Shown here: positions 11,050-22,519 of the stretch, in pieces
How positions within the stretch are numbered: the stretch's first letter is position 1
Layout of the letters: every line of letters starts with the position of its first letter
Assembly: GCA_026018925.1 (NCBI GenBank)
Contig: JAKSZU010000005.1
Coordinates: forward strand, 20,260,779-20,324,778
DNA: 64,000 nt
Origin: Tupaia tana
Lineage: Eukaryota > Chordata > Mammalia > Scandentia > Tupaiidae
Reading direction: 5' to 3'
The notes under the pieces: model-generated
Databases searched by the model: none
Told to the model about the DNA's origin: nothing
Seen by the model: only the letters and a program-made list of their open reading frames with translations
Program-made: the position numbers and the translations under genes

Positions 11050-12595
11050 TATGTGTATTTGTGTGTGTGTGTATGTGTATATCTCAAGTGGGCATATGTA
11101 TATATTACATACATACCAATACTAAAGCCAAATATACACGTGTGTTTACATTTGATGCATTGCTTTGTGGAATTCAGGTTTCACCTGCCATTTCTAGCAT
11201 TCCCTAAATCCCTGACCAGTTAAACATTTGAGGACTGATATTATGATGGTTTTTGCGGTTTTGTTGATGGTAAGGTGATGCAAGATTTTCATGTAAATTA
11301 AGAGAGAAAACCAGGGCTTCTAACTCCAGACTTAGACGTACTCCATGGGCCTCTGGGCATTGTAGATTGAGTGCGAGCATGCCTATAGTCACACCAATGT
11401 ATCTCGACAGGTTATTTATTACTCACTCCCCAACCACTTATTTGTTCCTGTGTCACAAAATCTGCCTGTGAAAAGAGGCTCACGTGCTGACTTGAGCAGA
11501 GGGAACAATCCTCATTTGTTCATTGAGAAACAAGGTGGGTGATTGACCTGACCCTGTCTCCTGGTCCCCCAACCCCCATGGGAAATGGGCAGTGTGAGCA
11601 AGGTGGGGTGTTGGGGGCTAAAGGCCTGGACCAGGAAATGTCTCACACCTTCCCACTTCAGGACACTTTGGCATGCAACTAATTTTTTTGTCATGCCTTT
11701 TGTTCTGGTGAGGCTTTAGCTGTAGGGGAGATTATATAGACAGCGTTAGCACCAAACATTTATTTAAAGTGAAATAGCACCAGCTGCCATTTCTATGTCA
11801 GTGAAATAGATTCTTGAGGGGCCTTTCCCCTCCTGAGTCTGACAAAGCAGACAAAGATAACAGCCTGCCAGGACTCCATCACTGGGCTAGGCGTCACTAT
11901 TAAATCCCAGGAATGTGGTCTCTCCTCCTCCTCTCTCTGCTGCTTGCCTTTGTTTTTTCAAATGAGCAGGATCTTGGGTGGGCAGGCGATCTTACTAGGG
12001 GATCTCTTAACATTCCCTCCCTCAAAGCCCTGGGATATTTTAATTCTTATCCTTGGTGCCCAGCACTTAAAGCACATGAAAAGTAAAGCTTTAGATTGAA
12101 GTTGAAAGAAAATACCAGAAATGGCATTTGGAAGCAATGAAATATGGCACTCGACAGATGAGACGGGCAATACTGCAGTATTAGCCATAGACTTCACGAG
12201 CAAATTTCAGGGTTGCATGGGCCATTAAAAGCAAAACAAAAACCATAATTGCCCTTAATCTCTATTCATTCTGCATGTGCAAATCCTGTTCAAAGGGAGA
12301 TTTTGAGGGGGAAGATCAAGAGGAAAATAAGCAGGAATCTTTGGACAGTGCCAGATTTGATCCTCCTTCTTTGAAGACATGTTAAGAACGGGGCCAGATC
12401 CTGTGTGAGCACACTGTGAGCAGCTGATGCTCGGTGACTGTTTTAGAAGACATGACTTTCTTGCATTGTCTTCTCTAGACCCATCTGTGTCCACAATCCC
12501 CCTTCGTGAAAGTTAAATAGTTCTGCTAGGTCTTGCCTTAGAACCGAGCAACATGATCATGTCTACATAAGTGCTCTCACTTAACCTTCTTAAAC
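11050..12595. other. Unassigned unique sequence, possible regulatory block
   Basis: After a short GT/TATG-rich patch the sequence becomes unique and relatively GC-richer. 11500-12500 has no repeat I can name, few homopolymers and several potential factor sites ('AAAGATAACAG' GATA type, 'AGGAATGTGG' TEAD type). Open frames on the minus strand (60-81 codons) show no domain. A conserved enhancer is possible but untested. Confidence 0.35.
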
Positions 12596-12597
12596 CA

Positions 12598-12668
12598 AAA
12601 CAAAAACCAAAACCAAAACCCAAAAACAAACAAACAAAAAACAAAACAAACAACAACAACAACAAAAC
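12598..12668. repeat. A/C-rich simple repeat
   Basis: Units of the AAAACC, CAAA and CAACAA type in a row. It resembles a decayed SINE tail but no SINE head is attached. Confidence 0.75.
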
Positions 12669-12895
12669 TCTGCTTAAATTACAATGAAATTAATTGTGTA
12701 CCTAAGGGGTTACAGGTTGGGAGTGAAGGTAAGAGGGAAGAGAGGTTCATTTACTATGATTGTAGACTCAGAAAAAGTGTTCCCTCAGTAGCGTTTGATC
12801 CTTTTCCTCAGTTCCCATAGCAATAAAGGTCCTCACCAATTCAGTTACCTTACTAATGTTACTACACACACAGAGATACACACACGTACACGTAC

Positions 12896-13035
12896 ATTTT
12901 TTCTTTATTTGTGATAGAGTGATGGACATATGAGGGAGAGAGAGAGATATGAACACTTTCCACAGGACCTGGTCATACCACAATCCTCTTTCTCCAAACC
13001 TGCAACTATTATATTTCAATGGCAGACAATTTAAT
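12896..13035 (-). mobile_element. SINE-like fragment, doubtful
   Basis: 'TTTTTCTTTATTTGTGATAG', GGGAGAGAGAGAGA and 'ACTTTCCACAGGACCTGGTC' resemble the tail half of a reverse family B copy. The head is missing. Confidence 0.3.
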
Positions 13036-13160
13036 GCAACAATCTGATTTTTAATCAAACAAATGTAGTGTTTTGTGGATAATAAAAAGTAATAGTTAAC
13101 ACTAGTCTGTGCTCATACTCATGTATATCCAGATTTTGTGATCCCACTTAAGAATATTTT

Positions 13161-13330
13161 ATGGGTCGGCAGGTGGCATGGTGGTTAAGGGTGCTGGATT
13201 CCCACATGGTCCAATGCAGTTTGAGTTTCGGACCTGGCAGCTTGCTTTCTTGTTTTCTCTCTCTCTGTCCCTCTCTGGTCAAATTGAAATAAATGAATAA
13301 ATAAAGTAAAATAAAAATAATTCTAAAAAA
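13161..13330 (+). mobile_element. Family A SINE, old, body deleted
   Basis: The head 'GGTGGCATGGTGGTTAAGGG', 'GGATTCCCACATGGTCC' and B box 'AGTTTGAGTTTC' run directly into the CT-rich part; the GGAGAATGGAGGAG body is absent. It ends in AATAAATGAATAAATAAAG. The flanks AAGAATATTTT at 13150-13160 and 13331-13341 are the target duplication. Confidence 0.85.
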
Positions 13331-13380
13331 AAGAATATTTTGGATAATATATGACAGTTGGACATTTTCTTTTTTTATAT

Positions 13381-13504
13381 GAAGAGATGCCAAAAATTGT
13401 GGAAAATGAAATTAAAATACAAATTTATTTTGGTGCAAAAAATTATTGAAATCCAAGTATTCTTTCCATAATATACATTTTTCATGAACTTTTTGAAGGT
13501 CTCT
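13381..13504. mobile_element. Hsmar2-like mariner MITE
   Basis: It starts 'GCCAAAAATTGTGGAAAATG', has the core 'AAATACAAATTTATTTTGGT' and ends 'TTCATGAACTTTTTGAAGGT'. It is one of the better preserved of the six copies. Confidence 0.8.
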
Positions 13505-14885
13505 GATGTAAGTCTTACATAGAGTCTTATACAGTCTAATTTGCACTGATACTACCTTAAGGAAACAGTATACAATAGAATGACCATAGTCTACCAAAGT
13601 CTTGTGTCTTTTCACAGTTACAAAAAATCTGATTGAGTTATTATATTGATGTGGTGAATAAGCCACATGAAAAATTCTCTACTATCCCTATTTCTGCTTT
13701 CTCCTGCTCTGCCTCCACACGTCCTACATTTTTTCCCAAATGAAGCTTCTATCTTTTCATACAGACATTTCTTCAAACCACAATTCCCCTTAGAGATTTT
13801 AAACTTTCTTGAACCTCTCTTATTACTATCACCAGATTCCCTTTCTCCCGGTAGATTTAAATCAATTATTTTCCCCCACTTTTTTTTTTTCAAACAAGAT
13901 TAGACTCTAATGTTTAGTTTCAACATAAATGAAAAATTTGAATGAAGAATATGTCCATGTGTCTTTCTACTTTTTGAGCCAGTAGTCATGAACAAAGAGG
14001 AGGAATCATTTTGGTTTGACTGATGCTGGAGGGAAAAGTTTTCACTTAGAGTTAAGATTAGAGGCCTGGGGCTCATTAGCATGGGTTTTCACACTTAGGC
14101 TGAAACCTTAGCATCTTTCTCTTCTAATGGGTAAGCATCAGGCAACAACCTCACTTTTGGAGTCTACACTAACCTCCAGCTCTAAACATTTTGCTGCTCA
14201 CCCCTCTGTAATGGATAGGCCAGCAAGGGAGTCTGACTTCTGTACATTAGGCTACTTTGATCAATTAAACTTTAAAGAGTAGTTTCTTCAAAAGATGTTG
14301 AAAGCTGCTTTAAGTTGAGTGACCTCATAGCAAATACTAAGCTGCTACTTCTCATCAAATTTCTTCTACAAAGAACATATGTAACTCCTCAAAACTTCCC
14401 TTTATTTAAACTGTCACACAGAACCAGAAGATCGGTCCAGTAGGAAAACAGAGTCCATCACAATTACCATCTCCTTTATAAAGTGAAAAATTCTGCTTAG
14501 ATTATTACTCCATGAGAAATCACAATTCCTGTGTGCCAGTTTGTGAGTTAAACCATTGTATTTTTTTTTTTTATGAACCTAAGGCAGAAATAAATTTGTA
14601 AACCCCTGAAAAATACCTTCAAGAGTAGCTCAATGCTTTTCTATGATTTTTTAACTTGGTAACGACCTGGATTGAAGAATATGAGTTTAAGTAGAGCTAA
14701 TATAAGATAAACAATATCATTATATAGGCAAATATTTATCTAGTCCCCCTATGGAAAAAGAGTTTCTAAAATAATAAACAATGGGAGGAATCACAAAGAA
14801 AAAGATTAGCAGATTTACTTGTATAAGACTTTAAAACACCAATATATCTTTATGTATTAAAATTTTCATTGATGTTACTAAAATT
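13505..14885. other. No feature recognised
   Basis: AT-rich unassigned sequence. The two overlapping frames near 13618-13903 on opposite strands are antisense shadows of one another with no domain. Confidence 0.5.
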
Positions 14886-15125
14886 AGGGGCTAGTCTCAT
14901 AGTGCAGTAGTTAAGTGCTATGCAGAGGAAGCTGGATCCCACATGGATGAATGGAGTTTTACTCCAACAGTCCGGCCAACCTCACATGTGCCTAGGATCC
15001 TGGCATGGAGAATTGGAGAAAAATGAATTGTGATGTGACCAGGCCCTTTTGGGGAGTACTCTCTTTGTCCATCTCATGAACACTTATGTGCCTGCTGGCA
15101 TTAAAAAATAAAGAAATAAATGAAG
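14886..15125 (+). mobile_element. Family A SINE, old
   Basis: 'GGGGCTAGTCTCATAGTGCA', 'GTAGTTAAGTGCTATG', 'GGATCCCACATGG', 'CACATGTGCCTAGGATCC', 'ATGGAGAATTGGAG' and an A-rich end follow the family A order with many changes. No target duplication is visible. Confidence 0.7.
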
Positions 15126-15267
15126 AATTGGCAACAGACAATAATTTATTCTTTTTAAAATATGAAGCACCCATATAAAAATAATAATTAGATTGTACTG
15201 ATTGATTGAATAACTGGAGTTCAGAATCAGTAAGACTATATATTTAATAAATGAAAAAAAAAATTGT

Positions 15268-15413
15268 AAATGGTCCCACGTAGTACCGCGGTTCGCGTCT
15301 CCGAGAAATGCCCAAGATCCCGAAAAATATTCAATCCCCCCATTTCTCGCTTTCTGTCTCTATGTCTCTCTCTGTCTGTCTACGCGCCCTATCGGAAAAA
15401 AAAAAGAAAAAAG
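15268..15413 (+). mobile_element. Family A SINE riddled with internal deletions
   Basis: Retained blocks match the young consensus almost exactly: 'TCCCACGTAGT', 'ACCGCGGTTCGCGTC', 'TGCCCAAGATCCCGA', 'ATTTCTCGCTTTCTGTCTC', 'ACGCGCCCTAT'. The pieces between them are missing in at least five places. The insertion is still bounded by AAAAAATTGT at 15258-15267 and 15414-15423. See findings. Confidence 0.8.
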
Positions 15414-15757
15414 AAAAAATTGTGCTAAGAAATAAAAAAACAACCATGTTAGTTAAAATACAATTTAAAAACTAAACTAATATCAAAGATTAAAAGAACA
15501 GTAAATTATTGTCAAGGAAGTAGTAATAGGGCATTCCTGAATATCACTGGTAGAATTGTGAATTAGCATGGCCTATTGGAGAGAGAATTAAGCATTATGC
15601 ACTAGAAGCTTTCCAGATAGCTTTGTGTCTAAAGTCATCCACTGCAATGTTTTTATGCTTGCAGAAAATTAAAAATGCTCAAATGACCAAAGAAATTATA
15701 TTGTGAGCTATAGAGTATATAATTATGAGTTATTAAATTATACTCATTGACAATTTT

Positions 15758-15990
15758 CTTTCTTTGTTTAGGTTTTTGCTATAGGGTGTGTGCACTGGCC
15801 AGAGAGAGAGAGAGTAAGAATCACCCCTAAGGGGAGAAGGCCATGCCACAATCCCTTCTCCTCCATTCTCCTCATGGGATCTTGGGCACATGTAACCGGC
15901 GGAAGTTTCAAACCACCAGGTCCCAGACTCAGACTGTAGTCAGGCATGTGGGAGTTCAGCACTTTAACCACCATGCTACTTGCTGGCCCC
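15758..15990 (-). mobile_element. Family A SINE
   Basis: Reverse copy from 'AGGTTTTTGCTATAGGGTGT' to 'CATGCTACTTGCTGGCCCC'. The target duplication is ACTCATTGACAATTTT (15742-15757) and CTCACTGACAATTTT (15991-16005), with one mismatch. It is of intermediate age. Confidence 0.9.
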
Positions 15991-16345
15991 CTCACTGACA
16001 ATTTTTATCAATAAATGAAAATGCTCACATTCACTGCCAAAAGAAAAATATAAAATTATTCATACTGAAATTTATATATTCGGTATGCTCAAATATATAA
16101 AATAAGTAAAGTTCTATGTACATTAAAAATTGCTTAGAGATACATCAAAATATAACAGGAATTGTTTTTTGATTTTATGCTAACTGTATTTCTACTATTA
16201 TTTAAAATACTATTTCTAGTCATTTCAAATGGGAGATCCCAACCTACGTTCATAGGTCAGTGTAAATCTTTATAGCTGACTCTCAATTGTCACTTTTTTC
16301 CTCATGCAAATTATTAGTGTGTGTGTATATAAAATTATTCTATAT

Positions 16346-16471
16346 AAAAAGACTTCAAAAAGTTTGTGGAAAATAAAATTGAAGTCCTAGTTTATTTTGG
16401 TACAAAAATTTTGAAGTCCACACACAGTTTATCAAAATACACATTTTCTATGAACTTTTGAAGACCACCCC
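16346..16471. mobile_element. Hsmar2-like mariner MITE
   Basis: The left end 'GACTTCAAAAAGTTTGTGGA' pairs with the right end 'TCTATGAACTTTTGAAGACC'. The core is 'CTAGTTTATTTTGGTACAAA'. Confidence 0.8.
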
Positions 16472-16474
16472 CAT

Positions 16475-18515
16475 GTTATTAGTATATATAGCTTATATAC
16501 TATATAATAATACATGCATATTATACAATATAAACATGGTAGTATATTAATGTTAATGTAGGAATACTCAACTTGCATCTTGTTAATAATATGTTGATAT
16601 TGTATGCTACATAATGTCAACATATATTAACAGTTATGTATGTTAGTTTATGTAAAACAATGGATCTCTGTCTATTTAAAAGGATTGATGGTTTTTAACT
16701 TCACTGGGAGTCTTCTCATTTGTCCTTCCATGTATAGTAACATACCACACGCACCATTTCCTTAAACTGGTATCAAGTCCCAGGATTTCTGAGACCTGTT
16801 GGAGGGCTCTCTGTTTTACACAGCACATACCACAACAGGTCTCCAGTGCTGTAAGGTCTTTCAGACAGTGCTCAGGTGTCCTTTATAAAAGAGAATGATT
16901 TTTATAAGGTGTTAAAAGTGGCTGTGCTAATGGACATTGTCACCCATAACTCTAGTGCTCAGATTAGCTAAATATGTTGCCTTTGAAAAAAAGAATTAAG
17001 TCAGTCTCCAAGAAAGGACAAACACATGGGAGAATCAAAGGGCTCTTTCAGATTTGTAAACCTAATATCAAAGAATTTAGAAGTCTAACCCAGCCTTACA
17101 GGTGTCCTTTGCTTTGATCATTAATTAAAATGTGACTTCTATCCACAGTGTCACTGTTAGAGGACTTGACAAAACAAAGTACATCAGGTACCTGACAATT
17201 TCTTATAATGCCCTGAAAGACAGGTGTTCATTCCTACAAAAGCTTTGAAGCTAAAAATAAAATAAAACAAAATTTAAATTAAAGGATATTCACAAGCACA
17301 TAGTAATCATCTTAATACATACATTTCAGGGTCTTTTTCCTCCCTGATGATGGTGGTAGTGGTGGGTGAGGGGGAGGGTGGTTGGAGTTAAAGACAGCAA
17401 AACCCCTGGCCGGAAAGGAATGCAGAAAATGGGGTAAAGTAAAGCCTTGTAAGTCATTTGAGATCAATCGTCAGAGAATGTGTCTCAACGGTGTCATTAT
17501 CAGATTAATATTTGAGTTCCAATTTAAGCTGGAATTATTTGGATAACAAAAATCAAAAGAAAAGTTTTTACAAACAATTTTGCCTTGGAGCAAAAGAAAC
17601 GTATCAGAGATGGGATTTTTGCAATTTTTCACCACACCTCTTAAATTCCTGTAAGCTTGTGTTGCTTCATAAAGTATCGAGAATGTCCGTACCTTCATGG
17701 ATCTAATTTTGTTTTATCTTGGGTCAAAAATGGAAAAAAAAAAAAAAAAAAAAAACAACAAACAGATTTCTTCCAATTTCATATGAGTTTCAGGTGGAAT
17801 ATAGACTTCCTGGAAAGATAATCTACAGAGTGCTTCTAATCATTGAGAAACCGTAATGTTGATAAGTCATCTACATTAAACATAAAAAGAGATAACTCTT
17901 CAAGGATTCAATAAAACTTTTGGTTAACCGTGTTGTTTCTTTTTCTCATCAGCATTTACTGGAGCCAGAGTCTCTACCATGAGTTTATTAATAAAATGTT
18001 TCTGAACTTTGAAGGAACTTAAAAAGTGGAATATTTGGCAGTTCTGTAAACTAAGAGAAATCGGCAAATTAAAACATTCAGTGAAATACATAGACTAGAG
18101 AACTATACAGATGGTTAGAAAAGTTAAGACACATGTATTATGCATAATGTGAAATAAGTGCAATATAGCTTTGTGAAAGTATTGGGGGGGTAAGGGTAGG
18201 AGCATTGTGCAATTAAGAGGCAATTCCTAAGGAGGTGGGATTTCAGAGGCCCACAAAGAGACATTTGAAGTGCTGGAGTAGTGGGAATATTACAGATCCA
18301 GGAGCTCTCTGTGGTGAGGTGAATTTTTACCAGTGGGTCCCACAAGTTATGTGGGAGGCCTAAAAGGGCTGATAAAATTTAAGCAGAGGGTAAAGGGCTT
18401 AGCTGAAGGGGAGAGATCATGAAATGTATATGATCAGATACTTAGTGAAAGAATGTCCATCAAAGCAACAGGTCAGAGATGAGACAGTGGGTTTAAATGT
18501 AATAATAACAATGAA
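16475..18515. other. Unassigned, mostly unique sequence
   Basis: No repeat family is recognised apart from a G-rich GGTGG/GGGAGGG patch at 17345-17385 and an A22 run at 17734. Includes the conserved-looking block listed at 17400-17710. Open frames are below 76 codons. Confidence 0.5.
17400..17710. other. Candidate conserved non-coding block
   Basis: Unique AT-rich sequence with retained CpGs ('CAATCGTCAG', 'CAACGGTG', 'AACGTATC', 'TATCGAG', 'GTCCGTACC'), no repeat similarity and no homopolymers. It sits directly upstream of an A22 run. This is inference from composition only. Confidence 0.3.
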
Positions 18516-18519
18516 AAGA

Positions 18520-18745
18520 GAGTGATACAGGGATGAAACATGATGCCTTGGAAGGCAAACCACATGGGAAGGTTCCTGGTTCAAGTCTGGAAACCTCCCT
18601 GAGTATGCTGCACACATATTTGCCCATGACCTAGGGCTGGTGAAGGTTAGGGGTAGATCATGGTGTCAATTCCCTGATGGGGATTCCCTTTGTCTCTGTC
18701 TCTTTTGCTCATACACAAAATAAAAATAATAAATTAAAAATATAT
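18520..18745 (+). mobile_element. Family B SINE
   Basis: Signature blocks: 'CCACATGGGAAGGTTCCTGG', 'AACCTCCCTGAGTATGCTG', 'GCCCATGACCTAGGGCTGG', 'GATCATGGTGTCAATTCCCT', then CT-rich and 'AAAATAAAAATAATAAATTA'. The start is less certain than the end. Confidence 0.75.
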
Positions 18746-18988
18746 TTTTTTCAAAAAGACTTTATTGGGGGGGGGGGGAAGTGTGTATGTAGTGTTTTTT
18801 ATACAATGTCTCTCTTTGTTGTGATCCTTCTGCCTCAGCTTCCTGAGTAGTGGAACCACAGGTACTTGTCACCATGCCTGAATTTTAGTGTGTTCTGGGA
18901 TCAAACCCAGGTCTCCTATGTGGCCTCAGCCTGCCGAGCAGCAGTATCTAGAAAGTATTACTGCTGCTGAGCCAGACAGTGGGTTTTG
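18746..18988 (-). mobile_element. tRNA-7SL chimeric SINE (Tu type II-like)
   Basis: Read on the minus strand it starts with a tRNA-like part containing the B box 'GGGTTTGATCCC'. It then passes into a 7SL/Alu-like part, 'CCTGTGGTTCCACTACTCAG' and 'GAAGCTGAGGCAGAAGGATC', and ends with a C-rich/A-rich tail (GGGGGGGGGG at 18769 on plus). A tRNA head joined to a 7SL tail in this order fits the tree-shrew Tu type II description, as I recall it. Rodent B1-dID has the opposite order. Confidence 0.65.
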
Positions 18989-19171
18989 TTTAGACTTCAG
19001 CTGGTTTGGACTACAGGCAAAATACAGCCATAGATGGATAGTGATAAGTAAAGATGTTCACAATAGGCTCATACAATATTTCCATTTTTATATAAAATAT
19101 GATTTGGTGAAAAAAAGAGAAGCTATAATGAAAGAATGCAAAGATGCTTATAATATGTAGAAATAATATAC

Positions 19172-19230
19172 CTGGGCTGGCTGGGGGCATAGTGGTTATG
19201 GTGGCTAGATCCCACGTGGCCAATAAATTT
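19172..19230 (+). mobile_element. Family A SINE head fragment
   Basis: 'GGCTGGCTGGGGGCATAGTG', 'GTTATGGTGGCTAGATCCCA', then 'CGTGGCC': only the tRNA-like head remains, and the B box and everything after it are gone. Confidence 0.7.
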
Positions 19231-19332
19231 TAGAAAAGGCAACAAAAAGAAAGACTATTCCCATTAGAAAAAATACATGTGCAAAGAGAAGAAAAAACCT
19301 AAATGAGGATGCTACACAGTGACCATTCCATT

Positions 19333-19604
19333 CTTTTTTTTTTTTCTTTTCTTTTAGAGGTTTTTGCTTTAGGATGTGTGCACTTTCCAGAGAGAGAGAG
19401 ACAGACTATGAGAGGGAAAGTAAGAAATCACCCCTCTGGGGAGATGCCATGCTGCAATCCCTTCTCCTCCATTATCTTCCCAGGATCTTGGGCACACACA
19501 CACATTCACCCGACACGAGTCTCAAGCCGCTGGGTTGGGGACTTGAACCATGGTCAGCCATTTGGGAGTTCAGTGATGTAGCCGCTATGCCATCTGCTGC
19601 TCCC
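19333..19604 (-). mobile_element. Family A SINE
   Basis: Reverse copy: T-rich, 'AGAGGTTTTTGCTTTAGGAT', GAGA-rich, 'CACCCCTCTGGGGAGATGCC', then 'GGACTTGAACCATGGTCAGC' and 'GCCATCTGCTGCTCCC'. A short (CA)n expansion lies at 19495-19504. Confidence 0.9.
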
Positions 19605-19619
19605 TCAAGATACTTTTTG

Positions 19620-19805
19620 ATATTGTTCATTGAATGTTTTCTATCCATCAGGCACTATACTATAAATTGTACATTAATTATCTCACTTTGGTTTTCGAGC
19701 AATCCTATGAAATAGGCAGTTTTATGGTTGTTTTACTAATAAAAAAGTCAAACCTCAGAATTTGAGTAAGTTTACACAACTAAAAAAGTGGCAGGCATAA
19801 GGTCA
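19620..19805 (-). repeat. MIR element, antisense
   Basis: 'CATCAGGCACTATACTATAA', 'CATTAATTATCTCACTTTGG', 'AATCCTATGAAATAGGCAGT' and 'GTAAGTTTACACAACTAAAA' follow the antisense MIR order. Confidence 0.75.
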
Positions 19806-20387
19806 ACATTCCATCTTTTAATCTGGTTTACAGGAGAGCAATGCCTTATGGAATGCATTTTCTCTATTCTTTCAATATTTTTCAGAGGTAAAGTTACTTG
19901 AAGGTAAGCCTTCAATAATAATTGAGCAGACAAGTGAAGTTTCAAAATCTTCCACCATAATTTTACAGCAAAATTCAAAGACCGGTTCTTGCTCATCCTA
20001 TGGTGGGCTGGGAAGTTCTCTAGAAATGAATGTGGAAACTTTCTATTCTTCTGATATTCAGACCAGTGGAAAAGTGGTAGGGAGGGGAGAGTGAGCCTTT
20101 AATTTTGTATTCTTCAGCATATTTTGACTTTTTCTGTTAAGTATCAAGTTGATTTCACCAAGTGGATGTCATTTGAGAACCAATTGGCCAATAACCTGGA
20201 ATGACAAAGGTGTTACTGCTGAAGCAAGGTATTCGTTCAAACCGCCAGATTTTTTTTTTCTTTTTTTGCAGATTAATTTTTTCCCCACTCCTATTCTTAC
20301 TGTTGTTCAAATATGATCATCAATGATGTACCGACATGAAGATCAAGAACATTCAGTCAGGGAGTGGTGTAAAATTAATTGGAAAAT

Positions 20388-20629
20388 TGGGACCAGCAGT
20401 TAGCTGGTCCCAATGGTTATGTCGCTGGACTCCCATGTAATTGACCGCAGTTTGAGTCCCAGACCCAGTGGCTTAAACTCATTCCGGGTGCACATGCGTG
20501 CATGCCCAAGATCCCGAGAGGAGAATGGAGGAAAAGAGATTGCGGCATGGCCATCCCCCCAGGGGGTGATTTCTTGCTTTCTGTCTTTCTGGTGAGCACA
20601 CATGCCCTATAGCAAAACCTCCCCCAAAA
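20388..20629 (+). mobile_element. Family A SINE with fold-back 5' end
   Basis: Young copy. After GGGACCAGCAGTTAG the sequence runs CTGGTCCC before rejoining the consensus at AATGGTTATG, so the first 23 bases form a hairpin. The target duplication is AAATTAATTGGAAAAT, with one mismatch at the 3' copy (AAATTAGTTGGAAAAT, about 20630-20645). The rest is a normal full-length copy with CCTATAGCAAAACC end. Confidence 0.9.
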
Positions 20630-20645
20630 AAATTAGTTGGAAAAT

Positions 20646-22500
20646 AATCATTAGCAGAATATCAGAACTGAATCATAAAGCACCATTGGTAGGTCCCATT
20701 GAAAAATAAATCAATCCAAGGGTTGTGGCTTTAGGATTCATCTTCATTCAGCTTCTGTCTCAAAAGCTTCTATTATGAAGTCTTCATGAATTATCATGAA
20801 TGATGAAGAATCAATCCTATAGGTTCTACAGGTAAAAAAAAAAAAAAAAAAATGGATGCCCATAGTGGTGGGAGACCTGGGCAAAAGTGCAGGAACACGT
20901 TAGTCTGCCACTCAGTGTACATCATTATGCACTGGCATTTGATCTCCCCCGCTTCCTCTTTCTCTTCTTTTATGGACTTTCTTGTTCTGTCTCTTGAAGA
21001 AAAAATGGCTCAGCCCAATGGGGAAGTTTTACCTGGCATATTCTGTTTCTCAGCCTGAGGTCCTCTCAGACCAGCCTGAAATTGCTTGAGTAGTAGAGTG
21101 CATTGCCATTCTCACAAACATGGAGAATTTAATATTTTTATTGGCTAGTGAGGTGGCAATGATAGCACGTAATGAATTTTTAAAAATGTTTGAATGGCCT
21201 TTTTTTCCTATGGTTGATGAACTCTGGGCAAGTATGTAGCTTAAGCACATGGACAGATTTTGCTTTATTGCTGCCAGTCCTTTTATTGAACACAGGAAAA
21301 TAATGGAATTCTTCATTGTGTCACTGCTTTCTCCAGGATTACAAAATTTCTAGATAGAAGCAGACACTGTTGTCTTGCTTGTCTTCTTTGCAGATGAGCC
21401 ACAGTGTGTATTGAAAAATTAAAACCTGGTGAAGTTTCTAGCTAGGGAAAGTGTGTACATTTATCCAAGGTAAACTAAAGTTGCCATTAATTTGATGATT
21501 TACAGGGTGGTTAAATGCAAAAAATGGATAGAAAAAATTGCAAACAGCTTGAGAAAATGTCCTTTAGCCTTTCCAGAATATTTCTGATTTTTATTATCAC
21601 TAACATCTGAGCATTTCAATACAGATCATGTGTTTCCACGAACTGCTTAAATTAAATACATTTTTTAAAACTCTCACTTGTAAGTATTGACTAAGTAAAT
21701 TTTACTCATTGTGGTAACAGTGAGAAAGCAACCTGGTTATGATCAAGTTGTCAGCATTTCATTTGTTTAAAAACACAAATATAGCTGGGGAAACTTTTCC
21801 TTCCTTACTCTCAGTTGCCCATCCTCACCCTTGATTGGTTTACTCTCTCTCTAGGGTAAAACACTTAAGACATAATTTCTGCTTTCTGGTTTTGAAAGAT
21901 AATATTCTACATAGACTGTTTTCACCTTTATATCCAGATTTATTTTCTTTAACAGTTTTTATTTGAATGATCTGCATTTATTTTCAGAGCATAATCCTAA
22001 AATTGATTTCATTTTAGAAATAAAATATACAAGGACTACTTTTGAGGCCTTCCCAAATTCAAGTTAGTTTCTGTTTGTTTGTTTTTTTATAAAGTTTGGG
22101 TTTAGTTTTTTAAAGTCTATGCAATCCCAAGTAACTTGATTGAACATGTTCCTATTATAGCTGATTGTTTTGTTTTTAGTAGGTGACCTTAAAGAACAAA
22201 AAGGAGGGTAAGGGTACAGTGAGAGTTTGTTCTTGGACTGATTTATTTATTACTGTAGGCATGTTGTTTAAAGACACATTTATTTTTGAAGTAAAAATAA
22301 ATCATCTTAATATACATATTTTCACTTCTGTTAATTCACCATTAATTTCTCCCAATGCATATATGTCTATCAGATTTGACTTGCTTCATATTTTTCTAAT
22401 ATGGAGCAATCATTAAGAAGAGAGAATTAAGCTGAATTGTTTATTTTTAAACAGCACAAAGTATCTTGGGGAGTTCAGTGAAAAAAACACCATGCTGAGA
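20646..22500. other. No feature recognised
   Basis: Unassigned AT-rich sequence. An A-run of 19 lies at 20834. Nothing resembles an exon, LTR or SINE. It is one of the longer repeat-poor stretches. Confidence 0.5.
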
Positions 22501-22519
22501 TGACATGACTATTTATTTA

